A DNA stretch of 64,000 nucleotides, taken from Streptomyces tuirus. Lineage in GTDB: Bacteria; Actinomycetota; Actinomycetes; Streptomycetales; Streptomycetaceae. Under the pieces are notes generated by a model. That model was not told the origin of the DNA. It saw nothing but the letters and a program-made list of their open reading frames with translations, and searched no databases. The DNA lies in contig NZ_AP023439.1 in assembly GCF_014701095.1 (NCBI RefSeq), positions 980,001 to 1,044,000 of the forward strand. The letters run 5' to 3'. Each line of letters begins with the position of its first letter. Within the stretch, counting starts at the first letter, position 1. Shown here piece by piece: positions 54,353 to 62,247 of the stretch. The position numbers and the translations under genes are program-made.

Positions 54353-54793
54353 TCAGATCCGTGGCGGTCGGGCCTCGTACGGCGTGGACAGCACCACCGT
54401 CGTCCGCGTGGACACCCCGGCCAGTGACCGCAGCCGGGCCAGCAGCTCCTCCAGTTCGTGCGGCGTCGCCACCCGCACCTTGAGGATGTAGTTCTCGTCG
54501 CCCGCGACGCTGTGACAGGCCTCGATCTCGGGCACGCCGGCCAGCCGGTCGGCGATGTCGTCGGGCGCGCTGGGGTCGAACGGCTTCACCGAGATGAACG
54601 CGGTCATGGGCAGCCCCACCGCCTCGGGGTCGACGACCGCCGCATAGCCGCGGATCACACCGCGCTGCTCCAGCCGCCGCACCCTCTGGTGCACGGCCGA
54701 GGTGGACAACCCCGTGGCCTTGCCCAGGTCGGTGTAGCTCATCCGCCCGTCCTTGACGAGCAGCTGCACGATCTGTCGGTCCAGCTCCTCCAT
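54353..54793 (-). CDS. Lrp/AsnC family transcriptional regulator
   Basis: 146 residues. The N-terminal helix-turn-helix (LDRQIVQLLVKDGRMSYTDL, GLSTSAVHQRVRRLEQRGVI) is joined to a RAM effector domain (AFISVKPFDPSAPDDIADRL, CHSVAGDENYILKVRV). It probably forms octamers that bind an amino acid. It is upstream of the amidohydrolase on the same strand, which it may control. ATG 54793 begins at MEELDRQIV, the standard start for the family. Confidence 0.92.
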   Translation of the reverse strand: MEELDRQIVQLLVKDGRMSYTDLGKATGLSTSAVHQRVRRLEQRGVIRGYAAVVDPEAVGLPMTAFISVKPFDPSAPDDIADRLAGVPEIEACHSVAGDENYILKVRVATPHELEELLARLRSLAGVSTRTTVVLSTPYEARPPRI

Positions 54794-54996
54794 GGCGCAA
54801 GAACCTACAGTGCGGTTGATCTCCCCGGGTACCTGAGGCGCCGAGGAGGGCATCTGCGCAGGGCATGTGACGAACGCCACAGGCCTCGAACAGTCTCCGT
54901 GATGTTCTCGTGATTACCGCCCAGGGGGGACGGGAAGTGCTTGCTGTGGCCGAGGCCGCAGTGCCTGTGACGGCCCAGTCCGAGGGGGAGATCCCA

Positions 54997-55431
54997 ATGC
55001 AGAGTCTTAAGCGCCCTGGTCGCACCGCACCCAAGCGGCAGCAGCTCGTCGTCGAGCCCGAGCCGGAGGGCGTCGAACCCGACGCCTACGACGACGAACT
55101 CGACGCCTACGACACGTTCGAGATGTTCCGGGTCGTCTGCCCGGACTGCGCGCAGCCCATCGCCCTGCTGGCGGACGAGGAGGTCCTGCCGGAGCACGCG
55201 ATGTGCGCCTCGCCGTGGAACCCCTTCGGACTCACGGTCTGCGCCGGAACCGGCCGCAGGGCCACGGACGCCCGCCCCGCTGACGAGTCCGTGGAACCGC
55301 AGGAGCAGGACACCGCACTGCTGTTGACGCTCCCTCAGGGGCTCGACTGGCGGACCCAGCCCTTCTCGCACGTCGGCGGCCCGGGCTCACGCCCCATCAG
55401 GGTCCCGGTCATGCGCCGCCAGGCGGCCTGA
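54997..55431 (+). CDS. Conserved hypothetical Streptomyces protein, 144 residues
   Basis: Function not known. A basic N-terminus (MQSLKRPGRTAPKRQQ) is followed by an acidic stretch (EPEPEGVEPDAYDDELDAYD). A cysteine-containing core comes next (FRVVCPDCAQPIALLADEEV, AMCASPWNPFG, VCAGTG) with a CxxC and two further Cys that could bind zinc. The ATG has GGGGGAG upstream. It is divergent from the Lrp gene and followed by a hairpin at 55469-55501. Confidence 0.8.
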   Translation: MQSLKRPGRTAPKRQQLVVEPEPEGVEPDAYDDELDAYDTFEMFRVVCPDCAQPIALLADEEVLPEHAMCASPWNPFGLTVCAGTGRRATDARPADESVEPQEQDTALLLTLPQGLDWRTQPFSHVGGPGSRPIRVPVMRRQAA

Positions 55432-55468
55432 GCGCGGGCTCTCCTCGCCCGCCACTCCCGTAGCTGCC

Positions 55469-55501
55469 CCGCACCACGGCCCGCAGACCGCCGTGGTGCG
55501 G
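55469..55501 (+). terminator. Hairpin terminator after the 144-residue protein gene
   Basis: A perfect 12-bp stem (55469-55480 with 55490-55501) closes a 9-base loop, 37 bases after the stop. Confidence 0.75.
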
Positions 55502-55591
55502 TCCAGTGTGCCCGCGGCCGTGAGCGGCACTGAACGAACGCCCGATTCCACCATCCGGTGACCTGTCCGGGCTCTGCCGCGTTGCCCTGGT

Positions 55592-55840
55592 ATGACCCCC
55601 ATCTCCTCAGCGACCGGGCGTCAGCGCCTCCTGTACGTCCCACCGCCCGCAGAATCGGTTCGGCCGGCTCCGCCCCGCTATCAGGACCCGCCGATCTACC
55701 GCGACTTGATGCGGACCTGGGCCGAGGGCGGCCGCACCCTCCCGGGCCGTCACGACCCGGAATGGATGCGGCTCGCGGCCCCTTGGCGGGGCCTCGACCA
55801 GTTCAGCGTTCCTCTGGACCCGCGAGATGGCGGGCGATGA
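55592..55840 (+). CDS. Small hypothetical protein, 82 residues
   Basis: Not assigned to a family. The composition (YVPPPAESVRPAPPRYQDPP, IYRDLMRTWAEGGRTLPGRH, DPEWMRLAA) looks like a real small Streptomyces protein rather than a shadow. The ATG has no good ribosome-binding site and the 3' end overlaps the converging acyl-CoA dehydrogenase gene by 38 bases, so it remains uncertain. Confidence 0.5.
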   Translation: MTPISSATGRQRLLYVPPPAESVRPAPPRYQDPPIYRDLMRTWAEGGRTLPGRHDPEWMRLAAPWRGLDQFSVPLDPRDGGR

Positions 55841-56975
55841 CCATGCGCTGGATCTGGTTGGTGCCCTCCACGATCTGCAGCACCTTGGCCTCGCGCATGT
55901 AGCGCTCGGCCGGGAAGTCGGCGGTGTAGCCGTAGCCGCCGAGGATCTGCACGGCGTCGGTGGTGACCCGCATCGCCGTGTCGGTGCAGTGCAGCTTGGC
56001 CATGGCGGCCTGCTTCGCGAACGGCCGCCCCGCGTCCTTCAGCCGTGCCGCCGCGAGGTAGAGGGCGCGGCCCGCCTCGATCTGCGTCGCCATGTCGGCG
56101 AGCATGAACCGCAGTCCCTGGAAGTCGGCGATCGGCTTGCCGAACTGGCGCCTCTCGGCCGCGTAGGTCACGGCCTCGTCGAGCGCGGCCTGTGCCACGC
56201 CGATCGCGCACGCCGAGATGCCGAGCCGCCCCGAGTCGAGCGACGACAGGGCGATCGCGAAGCCCTGCCCCTCCTCGCCGATGCGCCGGGCGTCCGGGAC
56301 GCGGACGCCGTCGAAGTGGACCTGGGCGGTGGGCGAGCCCTTCATGCCCATCTTCTTCTCCGGCACGGCCGCGCTCAGCCCCTCCGCGTCGCCGGGCACC
56401 AGGAACGCACTGATCCCGCGCGGGCCCTCCTCGCCGGTGCGGGCCATCACCGTGTAGAAGTCGGCGATCCCGCCGTGCGTGATCCAGGCCTTGGTGCCGG
56501 TGATCACCCAGTCGTCGCCGTCCCGCACGGCCCGGGTGCGCAGGGCCGCCGCGTCCGATCCGGAGTGCGGCTCGGAGAGGCAGTACGCGCCGAGCATGCC
56601 GCCGCCGAGCATCGCGGGCAGGTGCTCGAGCTGCTGCTCCTTGGTGCCGTAGGCGGCGAGCGCGTAGGAGGCCAGGGAGTGCACGCTGACGCCGAGACCG
56701 ACCGTGAGGCGGGCCGCGGCGAGCTCCTCCAGGACCTGGAGGTAGACCTCGTAGGGCTGGTCGCCGCCGCCGTACTCGGAGTCGTACGGCAGGCCGAGCA
56801 GCCCCGACTGGGAGAGCAGGGTGAACAGCTCGCGCGGGAAGCGGCCGGCGTCCTCCTCCTCGGCCGCGCTCGGGACGATCTCCTGCGCCGCGATGTCGCG
56901 GACGAGTGTGATCAGGTCCCGGGCCTCCTCCGTGGGCAGTTGTCGGTCCACCGGCTGCGGGGCGCGGTCGGGCAT
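55803..56975 (-). CDS. Acyl-CoA dehydrogenase
   Basis: A 390-residue FAD enzyme for the first step of acyl-CoA beta-oxidation or branched-chain acyl-CoA oxidation. Signature 1 YCLSEPHSGSDAAALRTRA, flavin-site WITHGGIADFYTVMART, signature 2 region QILGGYGYTADFPAERYMRE, and the catalytic Glu in VEGTNQIQRMVIARHL. Length is normal. ATG 56975 has GGGAGGAGAG upstream; a longer reading adds only low-complexity sequence. The electron acceptor would be ETF. Confidence 0.96.
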   Translation of the reverse strand: MPDRAPQPVDRQLPTEEARDLITLVRDIAAQEIVPSAAEEEDAGRFPRELFTLLSQSGLLGLPYDSEYGGGDQPYEVYLQVLEELAAARLTVGLGVSVHSLASYALAAYGTKEQQLEHLPAMLGGGMLGAYCLSEPHSGSDAAALRTRAVRDGDDWVITGTKAWITHGGIADFYTVMARTGEEGPRGISAFLVPGDAEGLSAAVPEKKMGMKGSPTAQVHFDGVRVPDARRIGEEGQGFAIALSSLDSGRLGISACAIGVAQAALDEAVTYAAERRQFGKPIADFQGLRFMLADMATQIEAGRALYLAAARLKDAGRPFAKQAAMAKLHCTDTAMRVTTDAVQILGGYGYTADFPAERYMREAKVLQIVEGTNQIQRMVIARHLAGPEER

Positions 56976-57195
56976 GGCGACGCTCTCCTCCCTGTCGGGC
57001 ACTGGCGGTCGGGCCCATGGGTGGGGGCGGCGCCGCCGGGTCGTTCTGGTGCCTGGCCGATGCTTGCAGTCCCGGGTCTCGGAAGCTGCTGACCAGCGGC
57101 TGTGCGCTGTGAGTATGCCCGATCGGAGGCATCCAGTCACCAGTTAACGACCGCTTACTTCAAGAAATGGCCGAGTGCACCCGAAGCGGCGAAAT

Positions 57196-57229
57196 TGGTC
57201 CGAACCATTGACCCAACTGGTCTAGTCCT
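57196..57229 (+). promoter_or_regulatory. Two DasR-like (dre) direct repeats at the chitinase promoter
   Basis: TGGTCCGAACCA (57196-57207) and TGGTCTAGTCCT (57218-57229) are 12-bp repeats of the type found at Streptomyces chitinase promoters. They match the dre sites bound by the N-acetylglucosamine regulator DasR. They flank and overlap the -35 box, as expected for repression relieved by chitin oligomers. Confidence 0.8.
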
Positions 57230-57237
57230 CCTACTGT
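57208..57237 (+). promoter_or_regulatory. Chitinase promoter (-35 TTGACC, -10 TACTGT)
   Basis: TTGACC (57208-57213), an 18-base spacer, TACTGT (57232-57237). It is a good HrdB-type promoter about 70 bases before the chitinase start, embedded in the DasR-like repeats. Confidence 0.75.
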
Positions 57238-57307
57238 TTCGCTCCACCGATTCACCGCGTTCATGCCAATGAGCGCGTGTTCCCCTCTCCCCACGAGGAG
57301 ACACCGG

Positions 57308-58573
<1,266 letters not shown>

Positions 58574-58580
58574 TGCCCGG

Positions 58581-58623
58581 AGCGAGGGGCGGAGGGTCCG
58601 CGGCGGATCCTCCGCCCCTCGCT
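58581..58623. terminator. Terminator shared by chitinase and the converging TetR gene
   Basis: A perfect 15-bp stem (58581-58595 with 58609-58623) with a 13-base loop begins eight bases after the chitinase stop and touches the stop codon of the TetR gene on the other strand. Confidence 0.85.
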
Positions 58624-59279
58624 CATGCGCCCCGGCGCGCGGGCCGCGGGGCCGGGTAGGCCGGGTCGAGTTCCTCGATCGCGCGCAGGGCGCCGCCGAG
58701 GGTCTTCATCAGCAGCGCGCACATGGTGTCGCGGGGCAGTTCGGGCCGGTCGATCCATTCGAGCGTGGCGCCCTCGACACTGCACACCCAGGCCAGCAGG
58801 GCCATCCGCGCCAGCGGGGTGATGTCGGCCCGCTCGTAGGCGCCCTCGGCGATGGTGGTCACGACGGCCTCGCGCACCCCGTCTCGGATGGCGTGCACCT
58901 CGGTGTCGAAACCGACGCCGCCGCTCACGATCGTGCGGTACGCGGCCTGGTTGTGCTCGGCGTAGCGCAGATAGCTGTCGATGGTGCGCTGGACCCGGCC
59001 CACCGGGGGCAGTTCGAGACCGCTCGCCGCCAGGGTGATCAGCTCGGTGACCGAGTCCTGGATGATGGCCAGGTAGTAGCCGCGCTTGGACTGGAAGTAG
59101 TAGTAGATCAGCCCCTTGGCGACGTGCGCCTGCCGGGCGATGTCGTCCATCGACAGGGCGTCGTAGGAGGTGTCGGCGAACAACCTCCGCCCGATGGCGA
59201 TGAGCTCGGCACGGCGCGCCGTCGAGCGCTCGGTGCCGCGGGCCCGGGGACGGGCGGCAGGCTGGGGGCTGATATTCAC
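58623..59279 (-). CDS. TetR-family transcriptional regulator
   Basis: 218 residues. N-terminal helix-turn-helix: RAELIAIGRRLFADTSYDAL, MDDIARQAHVAKGLIYYYFQ, SKRGYYLAII. The C-terminal ligand domain (SYLRYAEHNQAAYRTIVSGG, MALLAWVCSVEGATLEWI) is typical of the group near fatty-acid/acyl-CoA regulators, but its ligand is unknown. GTG 59279 (MNISPQPAARP) with AGGGTCG upstream is preferred; an earlier TTG at 59297 is weak. Confidence 0.9.
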   Translation of the reverse strand: MNISPQPAARPRARGTERSTARRAELIAIGRRLFADTSYDALSMDDIARQAHVAKGLIYYYFQSKRGYYLAIIQDSVTELITLAASGLELPPVGRVQRTIDSYLRYAEHNQAAYRTIVSGGVGFDTEVHAIRDGVREAVVTTIAEGAYERADITPLARMALLAWVCSVEGATLEWIDRPELPRDTMCALLMKTLGGALRAIEELDPAYPAPRPARRGA

Positions 59280-59354
59280 TTTCGACCCTGGTCTCAACGG
59301 GCGGGGCGGGACCTCCGCAGTATGGCAGGCCTCACCCTCACGTCGTGGGTCAGG

Positions 59355-59495
59355 TCACAGCAGCCCGAGCTGCGTCACGAGCATCGCGACGGCCACGACG
59401 AGGACCCAGCCCATCACATGCTCGACGAGCTTCGGGCGGTCGTCCTGAGGGCCGCCGGTGCGGACGCGGGCGGCGGTGGCGGAGTGCGCTGTCAT
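59355..59495 (-). CDS. 46-residue membrane protein (SCO1431-like family)
   Basis: A very small protein: MTAHSATAARVRTGGPQDDR, then a single transmembrane helix around VMGWVLVVAVAMLVTQLGLL at the C-terminus. I recognise it as the short membrane protein conserved beside chitinase/TetR genes across Streptomyces. GAGAAG precedes the ATG. It lies 91 bases downstream of the C39-like gene on the same strand. Role unknown. Confidence 0.8.
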   Translation of the reverse strand: MTAHSATAARVRTGGPQDDRPKLVEHVMGWVLVVAVAMLVTQLGLL

Positions 59496-59586
59496 GGCTT
59501 CTCGTTCGGTCGGTGGTGCGGACGGACTCCCCCCGGAGTTCCGTCCACTTTGCCACCGGAAGCGGCTTTCGCCGCCGAGAGCTTGC

Positions 59587-60966
59587 TCACACGCGGACGC
59601 CCACGGCCGTCAGCGCCTTCCGCTGGGCCGCGCTCGGGCGGGCCGGGAAGTACAGGTAGCAGATGCCGCCGGTACCCGAGACGACCTTGCCCGAGGCGTT
59701 GTACCGCTTGGTCCTGAGCCAGATGTTCTCCCACTCGCGCCGGCGGTAGACGCGCCGCACGGCCTCGTTGCTGGGCGAGAAGGGGTCGTTGGCGATCACG
59801 TCACCGCCGGCCGTGAAGCCGATGACGGTCATCAGGTGCCCGGCGGTGCCGTATCCGGCGCCGGTCAGCTCCTCCTTGAGGAACGACTGGGACGTTATGG
59901 CCGGGATGCCCGCGGCGATCAGCGTCTCCAGGTCGGTGAGCGAGCCGAGCCGGGTGACGACGCCCTGGAGGTCCTTGAACGTGGCGGCGTAGGCGGCGTT
60001 GAAGGGCCAGTTGCCGCAGCCCGCGTACTGGTAGTCGTAGGTGAAGCGGGCCGCGTGGCACACCTGCGGGTCGGCGTACGCGGGATCGACCCAGTCCAGC
60101 TGCCCGTCGGTGAGCCGGCCGCCCCAGTACTCGATGATCATCTGGGAGGACGTCGGGCTGCACCAGGCCTCGCCGCCGTTGTCGTACTCGGGGTACTGGC
60201 CCTTGTGGATCTCCTGCGAGTAGCGCGGGACGGCCAGTTCCTTCGCGAGGCCGGGCGCGGAGGCCGGGACGGTGAACCGGTCGGGCACATCGGAGCCCAT
60301 GGCGCCGAGCCGCCACACGGTGGGCGTGGCCTTGGTGCCGGGCTTGCGGTAGAGGGTCAGGCGCAGCCGGTACGAGGCGAGGCGCAGGCCGCTCGAGGCG
60401 TCGTCGATGGCCAGGGTGTCGGTCCAGACGGTGCTCTTGCCGTCGCTCTGGTCGTCGACCGAGGTGCGCCGGATGTCCTGGTCGCCGGAGGCCCAGCGGG
60501 CCATCACGTACCAGGGGGTGCTGGTGCCGTCGGTGTAGGTGCCCTTGATCTCGGCCTGGATCCAGGTGCCGGCCGGGGTGCGGGCGTTCCAGGAGACGAT
60601 CGCCTCGGTCGCGGGGACGGCGAGCCGGTGGACGGGGGAGGTCCAGGTGCCGTACTCCCACGTGGCGGTCCTGCCGGTGTGCGGGTCCGGGTAGGCGGTG
60701 GTTCCGGCGGGTTTCGCGATCGCCAGGCCCGGGCGGGTGCCCGCGACGGCCCGGGTGCCCTTGGCGGTGCCGCCGGACCAGTCGGTGTACGAGACCCAGG
60801 CCCGGTTGTCGACGGTGCGGGCCGGGACCGCCCGGGTGGGGTCTGCGGCGTCGGTCGTCATGGGGGCCTCGGGGTCGGCGGCCGCCGGACCCGCGCCCGC
60901 GGTGACGGCGGCGGCGACCGCGGCGGCCAGGACGGTTCTGCGGGAGGGCTGTTCGGCTCTGCGCAT
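59587..60966 (-). CDS. Tat-exported C39-like (papain-type) protein
   Basis: 459 residues. A twin-arginine signal is present: SRRTVLAAAVAAAVTAGAG (Ala-rich) within the first ~35 residues. A middle beta-rich region follows (AWVSYTDWSGG, WNARTPAGTWIQAEIKGTYT). The C-terminal peptidase C39-like domain has the Cys in GEAWCSPTSSQM, the His in GHLMTVIGF and ANDPFSP after it. It is probably a secreted cysteine peptidase or amidase of unknown substrate. ATG 60966 is chosen because it starts the Tat signal and has GGGGGTC upstream. Confidence 0.87.
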   Translation of the reverse strand: MRRAEQPSRRTVLAAAVAAAVTAGAGPAAADPEAPMTTDAADPTRAVPARTVDNRAWVSYTDWSGGTAKGTRAVAGTRPGLAIAKPAGTTAYPDPHTGRTATWEYGTWTSPVHRLAVPATEAIVSWNARTPAGTWIQAEIKGTYTDGTSTPWYVMARWASGDQDIRRTSVDDQSDGKSTVWTDTLAIDDASSGLRLASYRLRLTLYRKPGTKATPTVWRLGAMGSDVPDRFTVPASAPGLAKELAVPRYSQEIHKGQYPEYDNGGEAWCSPTSSQMIIEYWGGRLTDGQLDWVDPAYADPQVCHAARFTYDYQYAGCGNWPFNAAYAATFKDLQGVVTRLGSLTDLETLIAAGIPAITSQSFLKEELTGAGYGTAGHLMTVIGFTAGGDVIANDPFSPSNEAVRRVYRRREWENIWLRTKRYNASGKVVSGTGGICYLYFPARPSAAQRKALTAVGVRV

Positions 60967-61099
60967 GGCGGGGACCCCCGGATGTCGGAGTCGGGCAGGT
61001 GCGGGGCAGGTCCGTGCACGGTCGGTCGTATCCGTGCGTGCGCCACATATGAGCACAGCCCGCCGTGTCCTGCCAGCACTTCGACGCGCGCCGCGTCCA

Positions 61100-61109
61100 C
61101 CAATATTGG
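61100..61109. promoter_or_regulatory. A/T-rich palindrome in the C39/kinase divergent spacer
   Basis: CCAATATTGG is a perfect 10-bp palindrome, unusually A/T-rich here, between divergent genes. It may be an operator or part of a promoter. Confidence 0.3.
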
Positions 61110-61160
61110 CGTCGACCAGTGGCATGCGCGCCGGACCCCATGGTTAGAGTGCCGATCGAG

Positions 61161-61817
61161 ATGAATCCGTCCTTCCGCCCCGCACCGGGCCACGCCGTCC
61201 GCGACCTCGCCGCCCGGGTCCGCCGCCTCTCCCCCTCCTGCGGCCCGGTCCGGCTCGTCGGTGTCGACGGGCACGCCGGGTCCGGGAAGAGCACGTTCGC
61301 CGAGCGGCTGGCGGCGGCCCTGGACGGCGCGCCGGTGCTGCGCCTCGACGACATCGCCAGCCACGACGCGCTGTTCGACTGGACGGGACGGCTGCGGGAG
61401 CAGCTGATCGAGCCGCTCTCGCGCGGCCGGACCGCGCACTACGCCCCCTACGACTGGCGGGCCCGCCGCTTCGGCTCCCCGCGCCCGGTCCCGCCCGCGC
61501 CGGTGATCCTCGTGGAGGGCGTCGGGGCGGGGCGCCGGGCGCTGCGCCCGCACCTGGCCCTGTTGCTGTGGATGGATCTGCCGCAGGAGGAGGCCTGGCA
61601 GCGGGGGCGGTCCCGGGACGGGGAGGAGCAGCGGGAGTTCTGGGACGGGTGGGTTCCGGCGGAGCGCCGGCATTTCGCCGGCGATCCCTCGCGGCCGTTC
61701 GCCGACCTTCTGGTACGGCAGCGAGAGGAGGGGTACGAGGTGCTTCCGGGACCCGCTGGGGCCGTTGGACCGGACCAGCCCCTCACTCACGGTGACGGAC
61801 CGCCCGCAGTGTGCTGA
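61161..61817 (+). CDS. Uridine-kinase-like P-loop NTPase
   Basis: 218 residues. Walker A VGVDGHAGSGKSTFAERLAA, then LRLDDIASHDALFDWTGRL, YAPYDWRARRFG and VILVEGVGAGRR. This is the order of the uridine kinase/phosphoribulokinase-like superfamily. The substrate (a nucleoside or other small alcohol) cannot be fixed. Starts at 61161 and 61140 are both possible; neither has a strong ribosome-binding site, though TAGAGT at 61145-61150 could be a -10 box supporting 61161. Confidence 0.85.
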   Translation: MNPSFRPAPGHAVRDLAARVRRLSPSCGPVRLVGVDGHAGSGKSTFAERLAAALDGAPVLRLDDIASHDALFDWTGRLREQLIEPLSRGRTAHYAPYDWRARRFGSPRPVPPAPVILVEGVGAGRRALRPHLALLLWMDLPQEEAWQRGRSRDGEEQREFWDGWVPAERRHFAGDPSRPFADLLVRQREEGYEVLPGPAGAVGPDQPLTHGDGPPAVC

Positions 61818-61866
61818 ACTCGTGAAGGGCCTTGCGGGACAACTTGCCGGAGTGCTTCAACTCGGC

Positions 61867-61975
61867 TTGACCGTCGGGCCGTACAGGTCTTACGTTCTCA
61901 ATGTGCGGCATCGCAGCCGCCCGCAGACGCGAAGCCCCCGGTTGTTCCCCCGTGATCGGGGGCTTCGTTCTGCCT
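61867..61975 (+). ncRNA. Promoter-terminator unit: candidate small RNA or attenuator leader
   Basis: TTGACC (61867-61872), an 18-base spacer and TACGTT (61891-61896) form a strong promoter with expected start near 61903. About 30 bases later an 11-bp stem (61930-61940 with 61957-61967) with a 16-base loop is followed by the pyrimidine-rich TTCTGCCTTCTTCC. This predicts a ~70-nt transcript. A tiny leaderless peptide beginning MCGIAAARRR cannot be excluded but lies at or before the predicted start. No known RNA family is recognised. Confidence 0.45.
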
Positions 61976-62247
61976 TCTTCCGGTTCTCCGGCCGCCGCGG
62001 GGCGCCGAGCGCTCACCCTGGGTCACCGTTCCCGACGCCGCGGCATCCGCTCCCACCTCGCCGAACGGCGCGTGCGGCACCCTGCGGGCGCGCCGCGCCC
62101 GCGGGTACGATGCCCTCGTCGCGACCTACGGACGGTTGCTTCGCGCACTGTGCAACTCCGGTCCGTGGCGCAGCGGTTCGAGCAGGGCAGCCGACTGGGG
62201 GACGGCTCGTTGGCATTCCGACGGGGGCACGGTTTGTGGGGGACGTG
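61976..62247. other. Upstream region of the AAA+ ATPase gene
   Basis: No gene is seen. GGGGGA lies just before the ATPase start. TACGAT at 62106-62111 could be a -10 box for it but has no clear -35 partner. Confidence 0.4.

Noticed and set aside
62150-62200. tRNA-like fragment (GCAGCGGTTCGAGC resembling a T-arm)
   Set aside because: No acceptor stem, D-arm or anticodon arm can be folded around it.
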